DNA of 64,000 nucleotides from Devosia sediminis. Its GTDB lineage: Bacteria > Pseudomonadota > Alphaproteobacteria > Rhizobiales > Devosiaceae. This document shows positions 36,221 to 46,670 of this stretch, in pieces (position 1 is the stretch's first letter; each line of letters begins with the position of its first letter). The stretch is from positions 372,001 to 436,000 of the forward strand of contig NZ_JAEKMH010000004.1 in NCBI RefSeq assembly GCF_016411825.1, in the 5' to 3' direction. The translations under genes were made by a program, and so were the position numbers. The notes under the pieces were generated by a model, which was not told the origin of the DNA, searched no databases, and saw nothing but the letters and a program-made list of their open reading frames with translations.

Positions 36221-37834
36221 GTGAGCGAACGGCTGGTATCAGCCGGGCGCCGCATGGCGTTGGGCCTGGCCGATTCGGTCGTGACCATGCCGCTGCTGCG
36301 CTGGACCTGGCGCGGCCAGACCGACAATGCCTATGCGGGCGACCTGCCCGACTTCCGCCCCGCCGACCGCGAGGCTGTGCGCGAGATGATGTCGGGGCGC
36401 TACCTGCTGGCCTCGAAACTCTTCGAGACCGGCGGCGCCTCGCCCTTTTCGCTCGACGTCAACCATCCCGACTGGTGGAACAACCTTCATAGCTTTTCCT
36501 GGCTGCGCCATTTCCGCGACGTGCGTGACCCCGGCGAAAAGCTCTTTGCCCGGACACTGGTGCTCGATTGGATCGGCCGCGAAGGCCAGTTCGAAGCCGA
36601 TAGCTGGACCCTGACGCTGACCGCCCAGCGCGTCCTCAACTGGCTCCGGCACCTGACCCTGGTGCTCGATGGCGCCACGCCCGACCAGACCCGCACCATT
36701 CAGCGCTGCCTTTCCACCCAGGTGCAGAGCCTCAAGGTGCGCGGCGCCCTGGCCACCGATTCGGTAGAGGCCCTGTTCGCCGCCATCGGTCTGCTGGGCG
36801 CCGAATTGTGCAATGTCGGCGACGTGCCCGACATCGATACGCATGTGACACGGCTCGAGGCGCTGCTGGGGCGTCAGCTCGATCGCGATGGGCTGCACCT
36901 GTCGCGCAATCCGAAACTGCAACTCTCGCTGCTGGTCGAATTGGCGAGCGTCAGGCGCGCCGTCGGCCGCCATGGCAGCCCCGCCATGGCCGAACTGGCC
37001 AATCGTATCGACCGGATGCACGAAGCGCTTGACGCCCTCACCCTTTCCAGCGGCGAGCCGGCCTATTTCAATGGCTGCGGACAGGTGCCGCATGACGTGC
37101 TGGTGGCGGTGCAGGCCAATGGCCCGTCCAACTCGCGTCGCTCCCGTCTCCTCGGTGGCTATGGTGTGGTCCGGGCGGGCGAGGCCGTGGTCATCGGCGA
37201 TGGCGGCTTGCGCCCACCACCGGGCTTCGACGCCGAGGCCCATGACGGCGCCCTGGCATTCGAATTTTCTCATGGCAGCGAGCTCATCGTCGGCTCCTGT
37301 GGCCCGGCGCCATCCGACCTCCCCGACAGCCAGGAGCTGTTCCGCCAGGCCGTTGCCCATTCCTCGCCCACCATCGATGCCGAGGGCGCGGCCCAGCAGC
37401 GCGGCCGCCTCGCGGAGCCAAAGCCGCTGGCCCTCGACACCGGCGAACATATGCTGACCATGACCAGCGCCGGTTTTTCCGGCCGCTTCGGGGTCGAGGT
37501 CGAACGTCGCCTGACCCTCCTCTCGGAAGGCACGACGCTGGTCGGCCAGGATAGGATCATTGCCGGCGGCGATCCGCAGGGCTTGCTTGCCCTGCGGTTC
37601 CACCTTGCCCCGGGCATCGTCGTCCGGCGCGCGGCCGGCGAGGGCATTGTCCGCCTGACGCTGCCCAATGGCGCAGTCTGGAGCTTCCTCTGGGAAGGGG
37701 CGCAATGCCGCGAGGAAGACAGCGTCCGCCAGTCCGCCTATCTCGGCTTCCACCGTACGCGCCAACTGGTGCTCGAAACCAATATCGCCGCCGGCACCGA
37801 GATCGCCTGGATTTTTACGCTCGAACAGCAATAG
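36221..37834 (+). CDS. Heparinase II/III-like protein
   Basis: The 537-residue protein has the alpha-toroid N-terminal domain (FSLDVNHPDWWNNLHSFSWL, about residues 78-97) and the C-terminal beta-sandwich of heparinase II/III-like lyases. The NGCGQVPHDVLVAVQ and ALAFEFSHGSELIVGSCG segments mark the junction. No signal peptide is obvious, which is usual for this branch, whose substrate is unknown. The GTG at 36221 follows GGAGG. It is located between rsmB and purH, a conserved arrangement. Confidence 0.87.
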   Translation: MSERLVSAGRRMALGLADSVVTMPLLRWTWRGQTDNAYAGDLPDFRPADREAVREMMSGRYLLASKLFETGGASPFSLDVNHPDWWNNLHSFSWLRHFRDVRDPGEKLFARTLVLDWIGREGQFEADSWTLTLTAQRVLNWLRHLTLVLDGATPDQTRTIQRCLSTQVQSLKVRGALATDSVEALFAAIGLLGAELCNVGDVPDIDTHVTRLEALLGRQLDRDGLHLSRNPKLQLSLLVELASVRRAVGRHGSPAMAELANRIDRMHEALDALTLSSGEPAYFNGCGQVPHDVLVAVQANGPSNSRRSRLLGGYGVVRAGEAVVIGDGGLRPPPGFDAEAHDGALAFEFSHGSELIVGSCGPAPSDLPDSQELFRQAVAHSSPTIDAEGAAQQRGRLAEPKPLALDTGEHMLTMTSAGFSGRFGVEVERRLTLLSEGTTLVGQDRIIAGGDPQGLLALRFHLAPGIVVRRAAGEGIVRLTLPNGAVWSFLWEGAQCREEDSVRQSAYLGFHRTRQLVLETNIAAGTEIAWIFTLEQQ

Positions 37835-37864
37835 TGCGCGCCTGCCTGGTTTTCTCGCCCCATC

Positions 37865-37942
37865 GTCATTGCCCGGCTTGACCGGGCAATCCACCTTCCC
37901 GCGAGTTCGCATGGACCACCCGGTCAAGCCGGGTGGTGACGA
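37865..37942. repeat. Paired palindrome, family B copy 3
   Basis: ATTGCCCGGCTTGACCGGGC on the left and CCACCCGGTCAAGCCGGGTG on the right reproduce the two modules of 6221-6295, including the ATGG link. It separates the heparinase-like gene from purH. Confidence 0.85.
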
Positions 37943-38045
37943 AGGGGGAAGCATCGCGCAGACGCCGCGCAAAAGGATTGGCCTTTGCGCCATCTCGTGC
38001 TAGCGAGCGCCCGAAATTCCTCCATTGACGGTGAGACGAAATCCC

Positions 38046-39629
38046 ATGGGCAAGACGGTAACGGTCGGGCGGGCACTGCTTTCGGTATTCGACAAGTCGG
38101 GCATGGCTGATTTCGCGCGCGGGCTGGCCGAAGCCGGGGTCGAACTGGTCTCCACCGGCGGCACCCACAAGCTCATCAGCGAAGCCGGGCTTCCCGTCCG
38201 CGACATTTCCGATCTCACCGGCTTCCCCGAAATGATGGATGGCCGCGTCAAGACGCTCCATCCCAAGGTGCATGGCGGCCTTCTTGCGGTGCGCGACAAT
38301 CCCCAGCATCAGGCCTCCATGGATGAACATGAGATCGGGCCGATCGATCTCGTCGTGGTCAACCTCTATCCGTTCGAGAAGACCGTCGCCTCCGGTGCTT
38401 CCTACGATGAGATCATCGAGAATATCGACATTGGCGGCCCGGCCATGGTGCGCTCGGCGGCCAAGAATCATGCCTTTGTGACCGTGGTCGTCGACCCGGC
38501 CGACTATCCGGCCATCCTCGAAGCCATCCGCAATGGTGGCATTCCGTTCGAGCTGCGCCAGCGCCTGGCTGCCAAGGCCTATGCCCGCACCGCTGCCTAT
38601 GACAGCGCCATTTCGAGCTGGTTCGCGCGCGAGATCGATTTCCAGGACGTGAATTATCGCAGCTTTGCCGGCACGCTCAGCGAAGTCATGCGCTATGGCG
38701 AAAACCCGCATCAGTGGGCCGCCTTCTACAAGACCGGCGAAAACCGCCCGGGCGTCGCCACCGCCAGCCAAGTGCAGGGCAAGACCCTGTCCTACAACAA
38801 TATCAACGATACCGACGCCGCCTTCGAACTGGTCTCGGAATTCGATCCGGCCGAAACCGCTGCCGTCGCCATTATCAAGCACGCCAATCCCTGCGGCGTC
38901 GCCGTGGCCGCTGATTTGAAGACGGCATACCTCAAGGCGCTGCGCACCGACCCCGTCTCGGCCTTTGGCGGCATCGTCGCCACCAACCGGGAAATCGACG
39001 CCGAAACCGCCACCGAGATCGTCAAAGTGTTCACCGAAGTGATCGTCGCGCCCTCGGCGACACCGGAAGCGCAGGACATCATCGCCGCCAAGAAGAACTT
39101 GCGCCTGCTGCTGACCGGCGGCCTCGCCGATCCCAAGGCCGCAGGGATGCTGGTCAAATCGGTCGCCGGGGGTCTCCTGGTCCAGGGCCGCGACAACAAG
39201 AATGTCGACGACTGCGAGCTCAAGGTCGTCACCAAGCGCCAGCCCACCGCGCAGGAACTGGTCGACCTCAAGCTTGCCGCCAAGGTGGCAAAGCACGTCA
39301 AGTCCAACGCCATCATCTATGTCAAGGATGGCGCCACGGCCGGTATCGGCGCCGGTCAGATGTCCCGCGTGGATTCGGCCCGCGTCGCCCATCGCAAGTC
39401 GATCGACGCGGCGCAGGCGGCGGGACTTGAAGGCGCGCTGACAGAAGGGTCGGTGGTCGCCTCGGACGCCTTCTTCCCCTTTGCCGATGGGCTTGAAGCC
39501 CTGGTCGCCGCCGGCGCCACTGCCGTCATCCAGCCAGGCGGTTCGATGCGCGACGACGAGGTGATCGCGGCCGCCGATGCCGCCGGCATTGCCATGGTGA
39601 TGACCGGCATGCGCCATTTCCGGCACTGA
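38046..39629 (+). CDS. purH: Bifunctional AICAR transformylase / IMP cyclohydrolase
   Basis: The 527-residue protein catalyses the last two steps of IMP synthesis. The N-terminal MGS-like cyclohydrolase domain has the [11 protein letters not shown] and TLHPKVHGG motifs. The C-terminal transformylase has KHANPCGVA with the catalytic lysine-histidine and the [12 protein letters not shown] end motif. The ATG at 38046 is preferred over an in-frame TTG seven codons earlier. Confidence 0.96.
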   Translation: MGKTVTVGRALLSVFDKSGMADFARGLAEAGVELVSTGGTHKLISEAGLPVRDISDLTGFPEMMDGRVKTLHPKVHGGLLAVRDNPQHQASMDEHEIGPIDLVVVNLYPFEKTVASGASYDEIIENIDIGGPAMVRSAAKNHAFVTVVVDPADYPAILEAIRNGGIPFELRQRLAAKAYARTAAYDSAISSWFAREIDFQDVNYRSFAGTLSEVMRYGENPHQWAAFYKTGENRPGVATASQVQGKTLSYNNINDTDAAFELVSEFDPAETAAVAIIKHANPCGVAVAADLKTAYLKALRTDPVSAFGGIVATNREIDAETATEIVKVFTEVIVAPSATPEAQDIIAAKKNLRLLLTGGLADPKAAGMLVKSVAGGLLVQGRDNKNVDDCELKVVTKRQPTAQELVDLKLAAKVAKHVKSNAIIYVKDGATAGIGAGQMSRVDSARVAHRKSIDAAQAAGLEGALTEGSVVASDAFFPFADGLEALVAAGATAVIQPGGSMRDDEVIAAADAAGIAMVMTGMRHFRH

Positions 39630-39786
39630 TCGCACTGGCGTTGGGGCCGTGGTTTTCCGCAGCCCCAACCTTACGAAAATGTCATTAACCGCCCCGGAGG
39701 CAGGTAAGAGCTTCCTAAGGGCGGACATGGCATAGTGGCCGTGGCGGCACCGCTCTCCGTGCGGGGCCAAGGGACACGGCGACACG

Positions 39787-41142
39787 ATGCGGATCAGCAT
39801 ACCCAGCGACCTCAGCGGCCTGTTGCAGGCCGGTCTGCTGCGTTCCGTGGGTTCGCTGGGCATCAAGGTCGCGACCGCCGGGCTCACCTATCTCACCTAT
39901 GTAGTGCTTTCGCGCACCCAGACCGTGGACGAATACGGCCATTTTGCCTTTGGCCTGTCGCTGGCAACGGTATTAGCCATTCTTGCCGGCTCCGGTCAGC
40001 CCCTCGCCATCCTGCGGCTCTGGGCCGAACGGCGCAGCAAGGGTGATGCGTCCGGCGCCAGCGAGGCCCTGGCGGCCGGATCGGGCCTTACCATCGGGGC
40101 AAGCCTCCTGATCGCGGCCCTGCTCTGCTTTGGCACGCTGGCCTCCCTGCCCTTTCTCGTGCCCGGCGTCACCGCCATGCATTTCATCGGCGCCGCTTTC
40201 CTGATCCTGCCCCTGGCGCTGGCCGAATATAATTCTTCCGCCCTGCGTGCCCAGGGTTCGCTGTGGACGGCCCTGCTGCCGCGCGACATTTTCTGGCGCC
40301 TGGCCCTGCCGGCGCTGGTGCTGGCCCTCTTTGCCGTCGGCATCGTGCTCAGCGGCCCCGATGCGCTGACGCTGGCGGCGGGCCTGCTGCTCGGCGTACT
40401 GGCGCTGCAGATGTGGATGGCGACACGGCACGGCTATGTGATCCTGCCGGCTTTGGCTCCGATACGCGCCCATTGGCAGCGTTGGGGCAATCTCAGCAAG
40501 TGGCTGCTGCTCGGGGCGCTGATCGAGACCTTCACGCTCAATGCCGACGTTATCCTCGTCGGCCTCATGCTCGACCTCGAGAGCTCGGGCCTTTATTTCA
40601 ACGCCTTCCGCACCGCCGGACTGATGACGCTTTTTACCTTTGCCATCGAACTGGTCATCGCCCCCATGGTGGCCGAGCATTTCCATGCCGGCAATATGCG
40701 CAAGGCCCAGGCCATCACGGCGCTTTGTTCCTGGGCGGGATTTGTCTTTTCCCTCGGCATCTTCGCGGGCTTCGGACTGTTCGGTACCGAAATCCTCGGC
40801 CTTTTCGGCCCGTCCTATGCCGATGGCTGGCTGATCCTGATGCTGCTGTCCTTCGGCCTCCTGTTCGATGCCGTAACCGGCCCCTCCAAGATCGTGATGA
40901 TGATGACCGGGCACGAGCGGGCCTATGTGGGCATATTCGGCGGCATCATGGCGCTGGGCTTTCTGCTGCAGATCCTCGTCATTCCGGTCTGGGGGCTGGT
41001 GGGCGCCGCCGCCGTCAACATGGGCTCGCGCGTCGTCGCCCAGCTCGGCATTGCGCTTTGGTGCCGCCATCGCATCGGACTCGACACCAGCCTCATTGGC
41101 CTTTTTGCCGTCCGCCGGCTGACCGACGCCCCCGCCACCTGA
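39787..41142 (+). CDS. Polysaccharide flippase (MOP/Wzx-like)
   Basis: This 451-residue membrane protein has about 12-14 predicted helices and the polysaccharide-synthase flippase pattern, with an N-terminal LSGLLQAGLLRSVGSLGIKV repeat and FGTEILGLFGPSYADGW near helix 10. Such proteins flip lipid-linked sugars across the inner membrane. No glycosyltransferase gene is adjacent, so its substrate is unknown. The 157-bp upstream gap has no clear repeat. Confidence 0.85.
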   Translation: MRISIPSDLSGLLQAGLLRSVGSLGIKVATAGLTYLTYVVLSRTQTVDEYGHFAFGLSLATVLAILAGSGQPLAILRLWAERRSKGDASGASEALAAGSGLTIGASLLIAALLCFGTLASLPFLVPGVTAMHFIGAAFLILPLALAEYNSSALRAQGSLWTALLPRDIFWRLALPALVLALFAVGIVLSGPDALTLAAGLLLGVLALQMWMATRHGYVILPALAPIRAHWQRWGNLSKWLLLGALIETFTLNADVILVGLMLDLESSGLYFNAFRTAGLMTLFTFAIELVIAPMVAEHFHAGNMRKAQAITALCSWAGFVFSLGIFAGFGLFGTEILGLFGPSYADGWLILMLLSFGLLFDAVTGPSKIVMMMTGHERAYVGIFGGIMALGFLLQILVIPVWGLVGAAAVNMGSRVVAQLGIALWCRHRIGLDTSLIGLFAVRRLTDAPAT

Positions 41143-41244
41143 GAGGGCCACCGGTGCCGTACCCGTGAGTACGGTTATGCTTGACCCCTGCCCCGGCTTG
41201 GGCTTAGAACCACTCCAATATTATCCATTCCTGCCCCGGAACAC

Positions 41245-42657
41245 ATGGCTATGACCAAGGCGCGCACGCTCTACGACAAGATCTGGGACGACCATCTGGT
41301 CCAGAACAATCCCGACGGCACCAGCCTTCTCTATATCGACCGGCACCTGGTACACGAAGTGACCAGCCCCCAGGCCTTCGAGGGTCTGCGCATGAATGGC
41401 CGCAAGGTGCGCCATCCCGAGCGCACCCTGGCGGTGGTCGATCACAACGTGCCCACCACCGACCGTTCGCTGCCCAATCCGGATCCGGAAAGCGCCATCC
41501 AGATCGCCGCTCTGGCCGAAAACACCCGCGATTTCGGCATCGAATACTATGACCCCTTCGACAAGCGTCAGGGCGTCGTCCACATCGTCGGCCCCGAACA
41601 GGGCTTTACCCTGCCCGGCATGACCATTGTCTGCGGCGACTCGCATACCTCGACCCACGGCGCCTTTGGCGCCTTGGCGCACGGCATCGGCACCTCCGAA
41701 GTCGAACACGTCCTGGCCACCCAGACGCTGATCCAGCAGAAGGCCAAGAACATGCTGGTGCGCGTCGACGGCCAGCTGCCGCCGGGCGTCACCGCCAAGG
41801 ACATCATCCTCGCCATTATCGGCGAAATCGGCACGGCCGGCGGCAATGGTCACGTCATCGAATTTGCCGGCGAAGCCATTCGCTCGCTGTCGATGGAAGG
41901 CCGCATGACGGTCTGCAACATGACCATCGAAGGCGGCGCCCGCGCCGGCCTCATCGCCCCCGACGAAACCACCTTTGCCTATGTGAAGGACCGTCCGCGC
42001 GCGCCCAAGGGTGCGGCCTGGGACATGGCGCTCGACTACTGGAAGACGCTGCAAACCGACGAAGGCGCCCATTACGACAAGGTCGTCATCCTCGACGCAG
42101 CCAAGCTGCCGCCCATCGTTTCCTGGGGCTCCTCGCCCGAGGACGTCATCTCGGTGCAGGGCATCGTCCCCAATCCCGATGACATTGCCGACGAGACCAA
42201 GCGCGCTTCCAAGTGGCGGGCCCTGGATTACATGGGTTTGAAGCCCGGCACCAAGATCACCGACATCAAGCTCGACCGCGTCTTTGTCGGCTCCTGCACG
42301 AATGGCCGCATCGAAGACCTGCGCGCTGCCGCCGCCGTCATTGGCGATCGCAAGGTCGCCAGCCACGTCTCGGCCATGATCGTGCCGGGCTCGGGCCTCG
42401 TGAAGGCTCAGGCCGAAGAAGAAGGCCTCGACGTCATCTTCAAGAATGCCGGCTTTGAATGGCGCGAACCGGGCTGCTCCATGTGCCTTGCCATGAACCC
42501 CGACAAGCTGGCGCCGGGCGAGCGCTGCGCCTCGACCTCGAACCGCAACTTTGAGGGCCGCCAGGGTTTCAAGGGCCGCACCCATCTCGTGTCGCCCGCC
42601 ATGGCCGCTGCCGCCGCCATTGCCGGCCACTTCGTCGACATCCGCGAGTGGCGGTGA
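41245..42657 (+). CDS. leuC: 3-isopropylmalate dehydratase large subunit
   Basis: The 470-residue enzyme isomerises isopropylmalate in leucine synthesis, in a complex with LeuD. It has [19 protein letters not shown], the [14 protein letters not shown] segment, and the cluster cysteines of GCSMCLAMN. Length is normal. Two ATGs lie six bases apart at 41245 and 41251; the first is used. leuD is not adjacent, which is usual in the order. Confidence 0.97.
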   Translation: MAMTKARTLYDKIWDDHLVQNNPDGTSLLYIDRHLVHEVTSPQAFEGLRMNGRKVRHPERTLAVVDHNVPTTDRSLPNPDPESAIQIAALAENTRDFGIEYYDPFDKRQGVVHIVGPEQGFTLPGMTIVCGDSHTSTHGAFGALAHGIGTSEVEHVLATQTLIQQKAKNMLVRVDGQLPPGVTAKDIILAIIGEIGTAGGNGHVIEFAGEAIRSLSMEGRMTVCNMTIEGGARAGLIAPDETTFAYVKDRPRAPKGAAWDMALDYWKTLQTDEGAHYDKVVILDAAKLPPIVSWGSSPEDVISVQGIVPNPDDIADETKRASKWRALDYMGLKPGTKITDIKLDRVFVGSCTNGRIEDLRAAAAVIGDRKVASHVSAMIVPGSGLVKAQAEEEGLDVIFKNAGFEWREPGCSMCLAMNPDKLAPGERCASTSNRNFEGRQGFKGRTHLVSPAMAAAAAIAGHFVDIREWR

Positions 42658-42678
42658 GACGCTGATACCTGATCCTTC

Positions 42679-42757
42679 GTCATCACCCGGCTTGTCCGGG
42701 TGATCCATTCTTTGGCAAGTCGGTGAGATGGATTGCCCGGACAAGCCGGGCAATGAC
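42679..42757. repeat. Paired palindrome, family B copy 4
   Basis: CATCACCCGGCTTGTCCGGG and GATTGCCCGGACAAGCCGGG hairpins are arranged as inverted partners. Their loops are TTGT/ACAA rather than the TTGA/TCAA of copy 3, with compensatory changes that keep the stems. Confidence 0.85.
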
Positions 42758-42774
42758 CTGGAGAGGCGTGCGGG

Positions 42775-43227
42775 ATGAGCATGACGAACGTCGATTGGCA
42801 AAACCGTTACGCGCCGACCCTCGACGACATAGAGGCCATGGCGAGCCACGCCCTGGCCACCCTGCCCGAGCCATTCCGGTCATTGGCTGCTGATGTCACC
42901 TGCTCGGTGGCCGAATTTGCCGAAGACGACATTCTCGAAGGCTTTGGCATGGAGAGCCCGTTCGAGCTGATGGGGCTCTTTACCGGCATCGGTCTGACCG
43001 AAGATGGCGCCGTGCCGCAGACCGGGCAGATGCCCAATACCGTCTACCTCTACCGCCGCGCCATTCTCGACTATTGGGCCGAGCATGACGACAACACGCT
43101 GGGCGAGATCGTCACCCACGTGCTGGTGCACGAACTCGGGCACCATTTCGGCTTTTCCGACGAGGATATGGAAGCGCTCGAAGCCCAGGCCGACGCCGAT
43201 GGCATCGAGGCTTTTCCCAGGGACTGA
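42775..43227 (+). CDS. Minimal zinc metallopeptidase (zincin, DUF1025 type)
   Basis: The 150-residue protein contains VHELGHHFGFSDEDM (about residues 120-134), an extended HExxHxxGxxD-type zinc motif. Upstream is MPNTVYLYRRAILDYWA, typical of the MMP_TTHA0227-like minimal metalloproteases. No signal peptide is seen. The substrate is unknown. The upstream gap is filled by a family B repeat. Confidence 0.88.
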   Translation: MSMTNVDWQNRYAPTLDDIEAMASHALATLPEPFRSLAADVTCSVAEFAEDDILEGFGMESPFELMGLFTGIGLTEDGAVPQTGQMPNTVYLYRRAILDYWAEHDDNTLGEIVTHVLVHELGHHFGFSDEDMEALEAQADADGIEAFPRD

Positions 43228-43233
43228 CCGGCC

Positions 43234-43533
43234 TCAGCCGCGTTCGACGAACTCGAATTCCGCCTCATTGCCGCCGGCCGGGTCGTCGGAAACGCGAAGG
43301 GCCAGCTTGCCCTCCTCGAGCGCCGTGAACCATTCTTCCCAGCTCACCAGGCGAAAGCCACCAACCCGGTCCGGGCCTTCATTGCCATCGGCATTGAGCG
43401 CATGCTGGCCGAAGGTCAGTTGCAGCACGGTCCGGTTCTGCGAGCCATCGGGCACATCCATCAGCATGGGGTTGCCGCCCCGCGCCTCCACCCACTGGCG
43501 GATGGCGTCGCGTTCGGTGAGGATCTGGGACAT
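43234..43533 (-). CDS. Hypothetical protein
   Basis: A 99-residue acidic protein with a clear GAGGT ribosome site at its ATG (43533). The sequence opens MSQILTERDAIRQWVEARGG and has FRLVSWEEWFTALEEGKLAL in the second half, an aromatic-rich pattern. It looks like a small soluble protein. I do not recognise a family. It converges on the zincin gene and diverges from the DUF4893 gene. Confidence 0.7.
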   Translation of the reverse strand: MSQILTERDAIRQWVEARGGNPMLMDVPDGSQNRTVLQLTFGQHALNADGNEGPDRVGGFRLVSWEEWFTALEEGKLALRVSDDPAGGNEAEFEFVERG

Positions 43534-43612
43534 GGAACTACCTCGCTTTTGGCTGTCCTTGAGAAAGCCTGGCTGTCGTGCAAGGTTCCCTCGCTCGCCA
43601 AGGAGATGACCC

Positions 43613-44212
43613 GTGATCCATACGACCCTGCGCCTCCCGTCTATCGCCATGGCCTTGATCCTCGCCCTGGAGCCCGTGGCCGCGCTGGCCTGCGACGTGC
43701 CCGCAGATGTCACCGTCAGCGAGACAGATTCCAACCGCATGTTCGATTTTCTGCGCGCCCGCTCGCAGGGCCTTGCCGAGGCCCTGCTGTCGCCCTCGGC
43801 GGCGGACCGCGCGCTGGTCGCGGACCTTTTCGCCACCGGCGACCGCTTTATCGACGCCATTCCCGATGGCGACTATCGCTGCCGCACCATCAAGCTCGGC
43901 GGCATCCTGCCGCTCACCGCCTATGGCTATTTCGACTGCACGGTTTCCGAAGGCGGCAGCCGCATCGACAAGACCAGCGGCTCGCAGCGCTTTTCCGGCA
44001 GCCTGGCCTCCGCCGGACAGGCCGTCTTCTATTGGGGCGCACTGCACTATGGCGACGAGCAGCCGATCGCCTATGACGCTGATCCGGAGCGCAACCAGGT
44101 GGGCTGCATTTACCGGATCTCCGGCGATGGTCCGCGCATCTATCGGCTCGAATTGCCGTTGCCGCTCCTGGAATCGACCCATGACGTCATCGAACTGGTG
44201 CCTGTCGACTGA
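43613..44212 (+). CDS. DUF4893-type secreted protein
   Basis: The 199-residue protein has a signal peptide (LRLPSIAMALILALEPVAALA). The mature domain has DYRCRTIKLGGILPLTAYGYFDC, QRFSGSLASAGQAVFYWGALHY, and QVGCIYRISGDGPRIYRLELP, matching DUF4893. Four cysteines probably form disulphides in the periplasm. Function is unknown. The GTG at 43613 has a perfect AAGGAG site. Confidence 0.8.
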   Translation: MIHTTLRLPSIAMALILALEPVAALACDVPADVTVSETDSNRMFDFLRARSQGLAEALLSPSAADRALVADLFATGDRFIDAIPDGDYRCRTIKLGGILPLTAYGYFDCTVSEGGSRIDKTSGSQRFSGSLASAGQAVFYWGALHYGDEQPIAYDADPERNQVGCIYRISGDGPRIYRLELPLPLLESTHDVIELVPVD

Positions 44213-44272
44213 CAGGGCTTGCGCGCCGCGCCCGCGCTGCTAATGGAGCCAGACAAACGCAGTGAGCATGCC

Positions 44273-44809
44273 ATGAGCAAAGACACTTCCCGCATCCTGA
44301 TGGGCACGATCGGCGCCGCGCATGGCATCAAGGGCGAGGTCCGCATCGCCTCCCATACCGCGGACCCCGAGGCCATTGCCGATTATGGTCCGCTTTCCAC
44401 CAACCGGCCGGGCCTCAGCATCACCATCGAAAGCGCGCGCCTGCAGAAGACCGTGCTCGTCGCGCGCGTAGAGGGCGTGCGCGACCGCAATGCCGCCGAA
44501 TTGCTCAATGGCGTCGAACTCTATGTCGAGCGCAGCCAATTGCCGGAGATCGACGACGAGAACGATTTCTATCACACCGACCTCATCGGTCTCGATGCGC
44601 GGCTCGACAGCGGCGTCTCGATCGGCGCCGTCAGCGCCATCTACGACCACGGCGCCGGCGACATCCTGGAGGTGCGCGACCCGCGTTCGGGCGACACCTT
44701 CCTTTATCCCTTCACGAAGGCCGTGGTGCCCACCATCCGCGTCGCCGATGGCTACCTGGTGATTGCCCCGCCGCTCGACGCCGATCCGGGCGAGGAAGAG
44801 CCCGACTGA
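44273..44809 (+). CDS. rimM: Ribosome maturation factor RimM
   Basis: This 178-residue protein binds S19 and helps 30S head assembly. It has the N-terminal [18 protein letters not shown] barrel and the C-terminal PRC-barrel ([16 protein letters not shown] and [13 protein letters not shown]). The ATG at 44273 is chosen; 18 upstream residues are non-family. It is followed by trmD with a one-base overlap. rpsP, often just upstream, is absent from this window. Confidence 0.95.
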   Translation: MSKDTSRILMGTIGAAHGIKGEVRIASHTADPEAIADYGPLSTNRPGLSITIESARLQKTVLVARVEGVRDRNAAELLNGVELYVERSQLPEIDDENDFYHTDLIGLDARLDSGVSIGAVSAIYDHGAGDILEVRDPRSGDTFLYPFTKAVVPTIRVADGYLVIAPPLDADPGEEEPD

Positions 44810-45486
44810 TGTTCTCGGCCGATATCATCACGCTCTTCCCCGAGCTCTTTCCGGGACCGCTCGGCGCTTCGGTGCTCGGACGTGGCATGGCCGACGGGCT
44901 GTGGAGCCTCAAGGCGACGCAACTGCGCGACTTTGCGACGGATCGGCATCGCACCGTCGACGATACACCTTCAGGCGGGGGCGCCGGCATGGTGCTCAAG
45001 CCCGATATCCTGGCCAGGGCCATCGATACCGTGGCACCCGAGGGCGATCCGCGGCCGCGCATCCTGATGTCGCCGCGCGGCACTCCGCTGACCCAGGCCC
45101 GCGCCCATGAGCTCGCCACCGGCCCCGGCGCCATCATCGTCTGCGGCCGCTTCGAAGGCGTCGATCAGCGCGTCATCGATAGCAGGGAGCTCGAAGAGAT
45201 TTCCATCGGCGACTATGTGCTGGCCGGCGGCGAAGTGGCCGCCATGGTGCTGCTGGAGGCCGTGGTGCGGCTCATTCCCGGCGTCCTCGGCGCGCTGGAC
45301 AGCCGCGACGAGGAAAGCTTTGAAAATGGCCTGCTCGAATATCCGCACTATACGCGGCCACAAAGCTTTGAAGGCCGTGACATCCCGGCCGTGCTGACCT
45401 CGGGCGACCACGGCAAGATCGCGAAATGGCGGCACGAGCAGTCGCTGGAACTGACCGAGGCGCGGCGGCCAGATTTGCTGAAGTAG
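44809..45486 (+). CDS. trmD: tRNA (guanine-37 N1)-methyltransferase
   Basis: The 225-residue SPOUT-class enzyme methylates G37 in tRNAs reading CNN codons and prevents frameshifting. The trefoil-knot segments [27 protein letters not shown], and [21 protein letters not shown] are intact. Length is normal. It starts one base inside the rimM stop (TGATG). Confidence 0.97.
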   Translation: MFSADIITLFPELFPGPLGASVLGRGMADGLWSLKATQLRDFATDRHRTVDDTPSGGGAGMVLKPDILARAIDTVAPEGDPRPRILMSPRGTPLTQARAHELATGPGAIIVCGRFEGVDQRVIDSRELEEISIGDYVLAGGEVAAMVLLEAVVRLIPGVLGALDSRDEESFENGLLEYPHYTRPQSFEGRDIPAVLTSGDHGKIAKWRHEQSLELTEARRPDLLK

Positions 45487-45514
45487 ACCGCGATACCGCG
45501 CCACACACCGAGCC

Positions 45515-45595
45515 GTACTCGGACTTGATCCGAGGACCTGCTTCCACACCCGGTGCGCTTGAAGTGGCCCTCGGGTCAAGCCCGAGGGCGGCATT
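45515..45595. repeat. Paired palindrome, family B/C-related copy
   Basis: CTCGGACTTGATCCGAG and CCTCGGGTCAAGCCCGAGG hairpins lie 35 bp apart in inverted orientation. They are within the 318-bp gap between trmD and rplS (45487-45804). The rest of that gap holds the rplS leader hairpin. Confidence 0.65.
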
Positions 45596-45679
45596 GTATT
45601 TCTGGCCGGTATCGAGACCCGAACTGGTCTAAAACAACTAGACTCTCCAACAAAATTCCCCTATGAGCCGCCCATTCGC

Positions 45680-45702
45680 GTGCCGGCGTTTCGGACCGGC
45701 AC
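45680..45702 (+). promoter_or_regulatory. Hairpin in the rplS leader
   Basis: GTGCCGG (45680-45686) and CCGGCAC (45696-45702) form a 7-bp stem about 100 bases upstream of rplS, followed near 45754 by a GGGG/CCCC stem. Ribosomal protein genes are often autoregulated through leader structure. Whether this is such a site is unknown. Confidence 0.3.
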
Positions 45703-45804
45703 CGGAAAAGACCAAGAAGACTGCCCTTCCGTTACCAACCAAGACCGGGCGACGGGGTCAAAACCCCGGAAATCGCTCCTATGAAAAGATCGAACGGATC
45801 GAAC

Positions 45805-46353
45805 ATGAACATCATCGAACAGCTCAATGCCGAGCACGTGGCGGAACTCGCCGCAAAGCGCGAACTTCCCGATTTCACCCATGGCGATACCGTCAAGGTG
45901 TGGGTCAAGATCCGCGAAGGCGACAAGGAACGTCTCCAGGCCTATGAAGGCGTCGTGATCGCCCGCTCCGGCGGCGGCATCATGGAAAGCTTCACCGTCC
46001 GCAAGATTTCCTATGGCGAAGGCGTGGAACGCGTGTTCCCGATCTTCTCGCCCAATATCGCTTCGGTGGAAGTGATCAAGCGCGGCAAGGTCCGTCGCGC
46101 CAAGCTCTATTACCTGCGCGATCGCCGCGGCAAGTCGGCTCGTATTTTCGAATCGACCAATTCGCGTACCCGCAAGATCGAAGCCTCCGAGCGTTCGGCT
46201 GCCCAGGCCGCCAAGGATGCCCGCGAAGCCGAGAAGATCGCCGCTGCCGAGGCTTTTGCCGCCGAGCAGGCTGCCAAGGATGCGGAAGCCGCAGCCGCTG
46301 CTGCCGCCGCCGAGCAGGCCGCTGCCGCTGAAGGCGAAGCCAAGAGCGAATAA
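45805..46353 (+). CDS. rplS: 50S ribosomal protein L19
   Basis: The 182-residue product has a complete L19 core in residues 1-125 ([15 protein letters not shown] start, [17 protein letters not shown], and [19 protein letters not shown]). L19 sits at the 30S-50S interface. The last 55 residues are an alanine- and glutamate-rich helical tail that is absent from E. coli L19 but common in the order. The ATG at 45805 is chosen by homology. A strong terminator follows at 46379-46404. Confidence 0.96.
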   Translation: MNIIEQLNAEHVAELAAKRELPDFTHGDTVKVWVKIREGDKERLQAYEGVVIARSGGGIMESFTVRKISYGEGVERVFPIFSPNIASVEVIKRGKVRRAKLYYLRDRRGKSARIFESTNSRTRKIEASERSAAQAAKDAREAEKIAAAEAFAAEQAAKDAEAAAAAAAAEQAAAAEGEAKSE

Positions 46354-46378
46354 GCTCTTTCGCATTGTCGAATTGAAA

Positions 46379-46404
46379 AGCCCGGCCGCAAGGTCGGGCT
46401 TTTT
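46379..46404 (+). terminator. Rho-independent terminator of rplS
   Basis: AGCCCGGCC (46379-46387) pairs with GGTCGGGCT (46392-46400), one G-U pair, followed by TTTTT. It is 26 bp after the rplS stop. A parS-like site follows directly. The 317-bp gap to xthA otherwise contains only the repeat at 46462-46532. Confidence 0.9.
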
Positions 46405-46408
46405 GTTG

Positions 46409-46424
46409 TGATTCACGTGAAGCA
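46409..46424. other. parS-like 16-mer after rplS
   Basis: TGATTCACGTGAAGCA differs from TGTTTCACGTGAAACA at two positions and keeps the TTCACGTGAA core. Lying in intergenic DNA 7 kb from parB, it may be an outlying ParB site. Confidence 0.4.
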
Positions 46425-46461
46425 TGGAGGCTGCCCGGGCTTCACCGCTCATCCACCGCCT

Positions 46462-46532
46462 GTCACCCCGGCGAAGGCCGGGGCCCAGCTTGAGATCTCA
46501 GGATGCATCCCCCGCCTTCGCCGGGATGTCAG
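46462..46532. repeat. Paired palindrome, family C copy 3
   Basis: CACCCCGGCGAAGGCCGGGG and ATCCCCCGCCTTCGCCGGGA hairpins form an inverted pair, related to 5397-5468 and 22139-22163. Confidence 0.75.
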
Positions 46533-46670
46533 TGGAGTATGCAGGACGCTCCTTGGGTCAACACTGACACAGCCCGTCAGCAGTCTCCACCTAACAGCCA
46601 TTTCCGGCTTTACCCCTTGCGCACACTTGGCGATAAGAGCGCAGCCTGCCGCTGACTATCGGACGTCCCC

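Noticed and set aside
45663..45947. 94-codon frame overlapping the rplS start
   Set aside because: Out of frame with L19, basic low-complexity content and no ribosome site; the region is the rplS leader.
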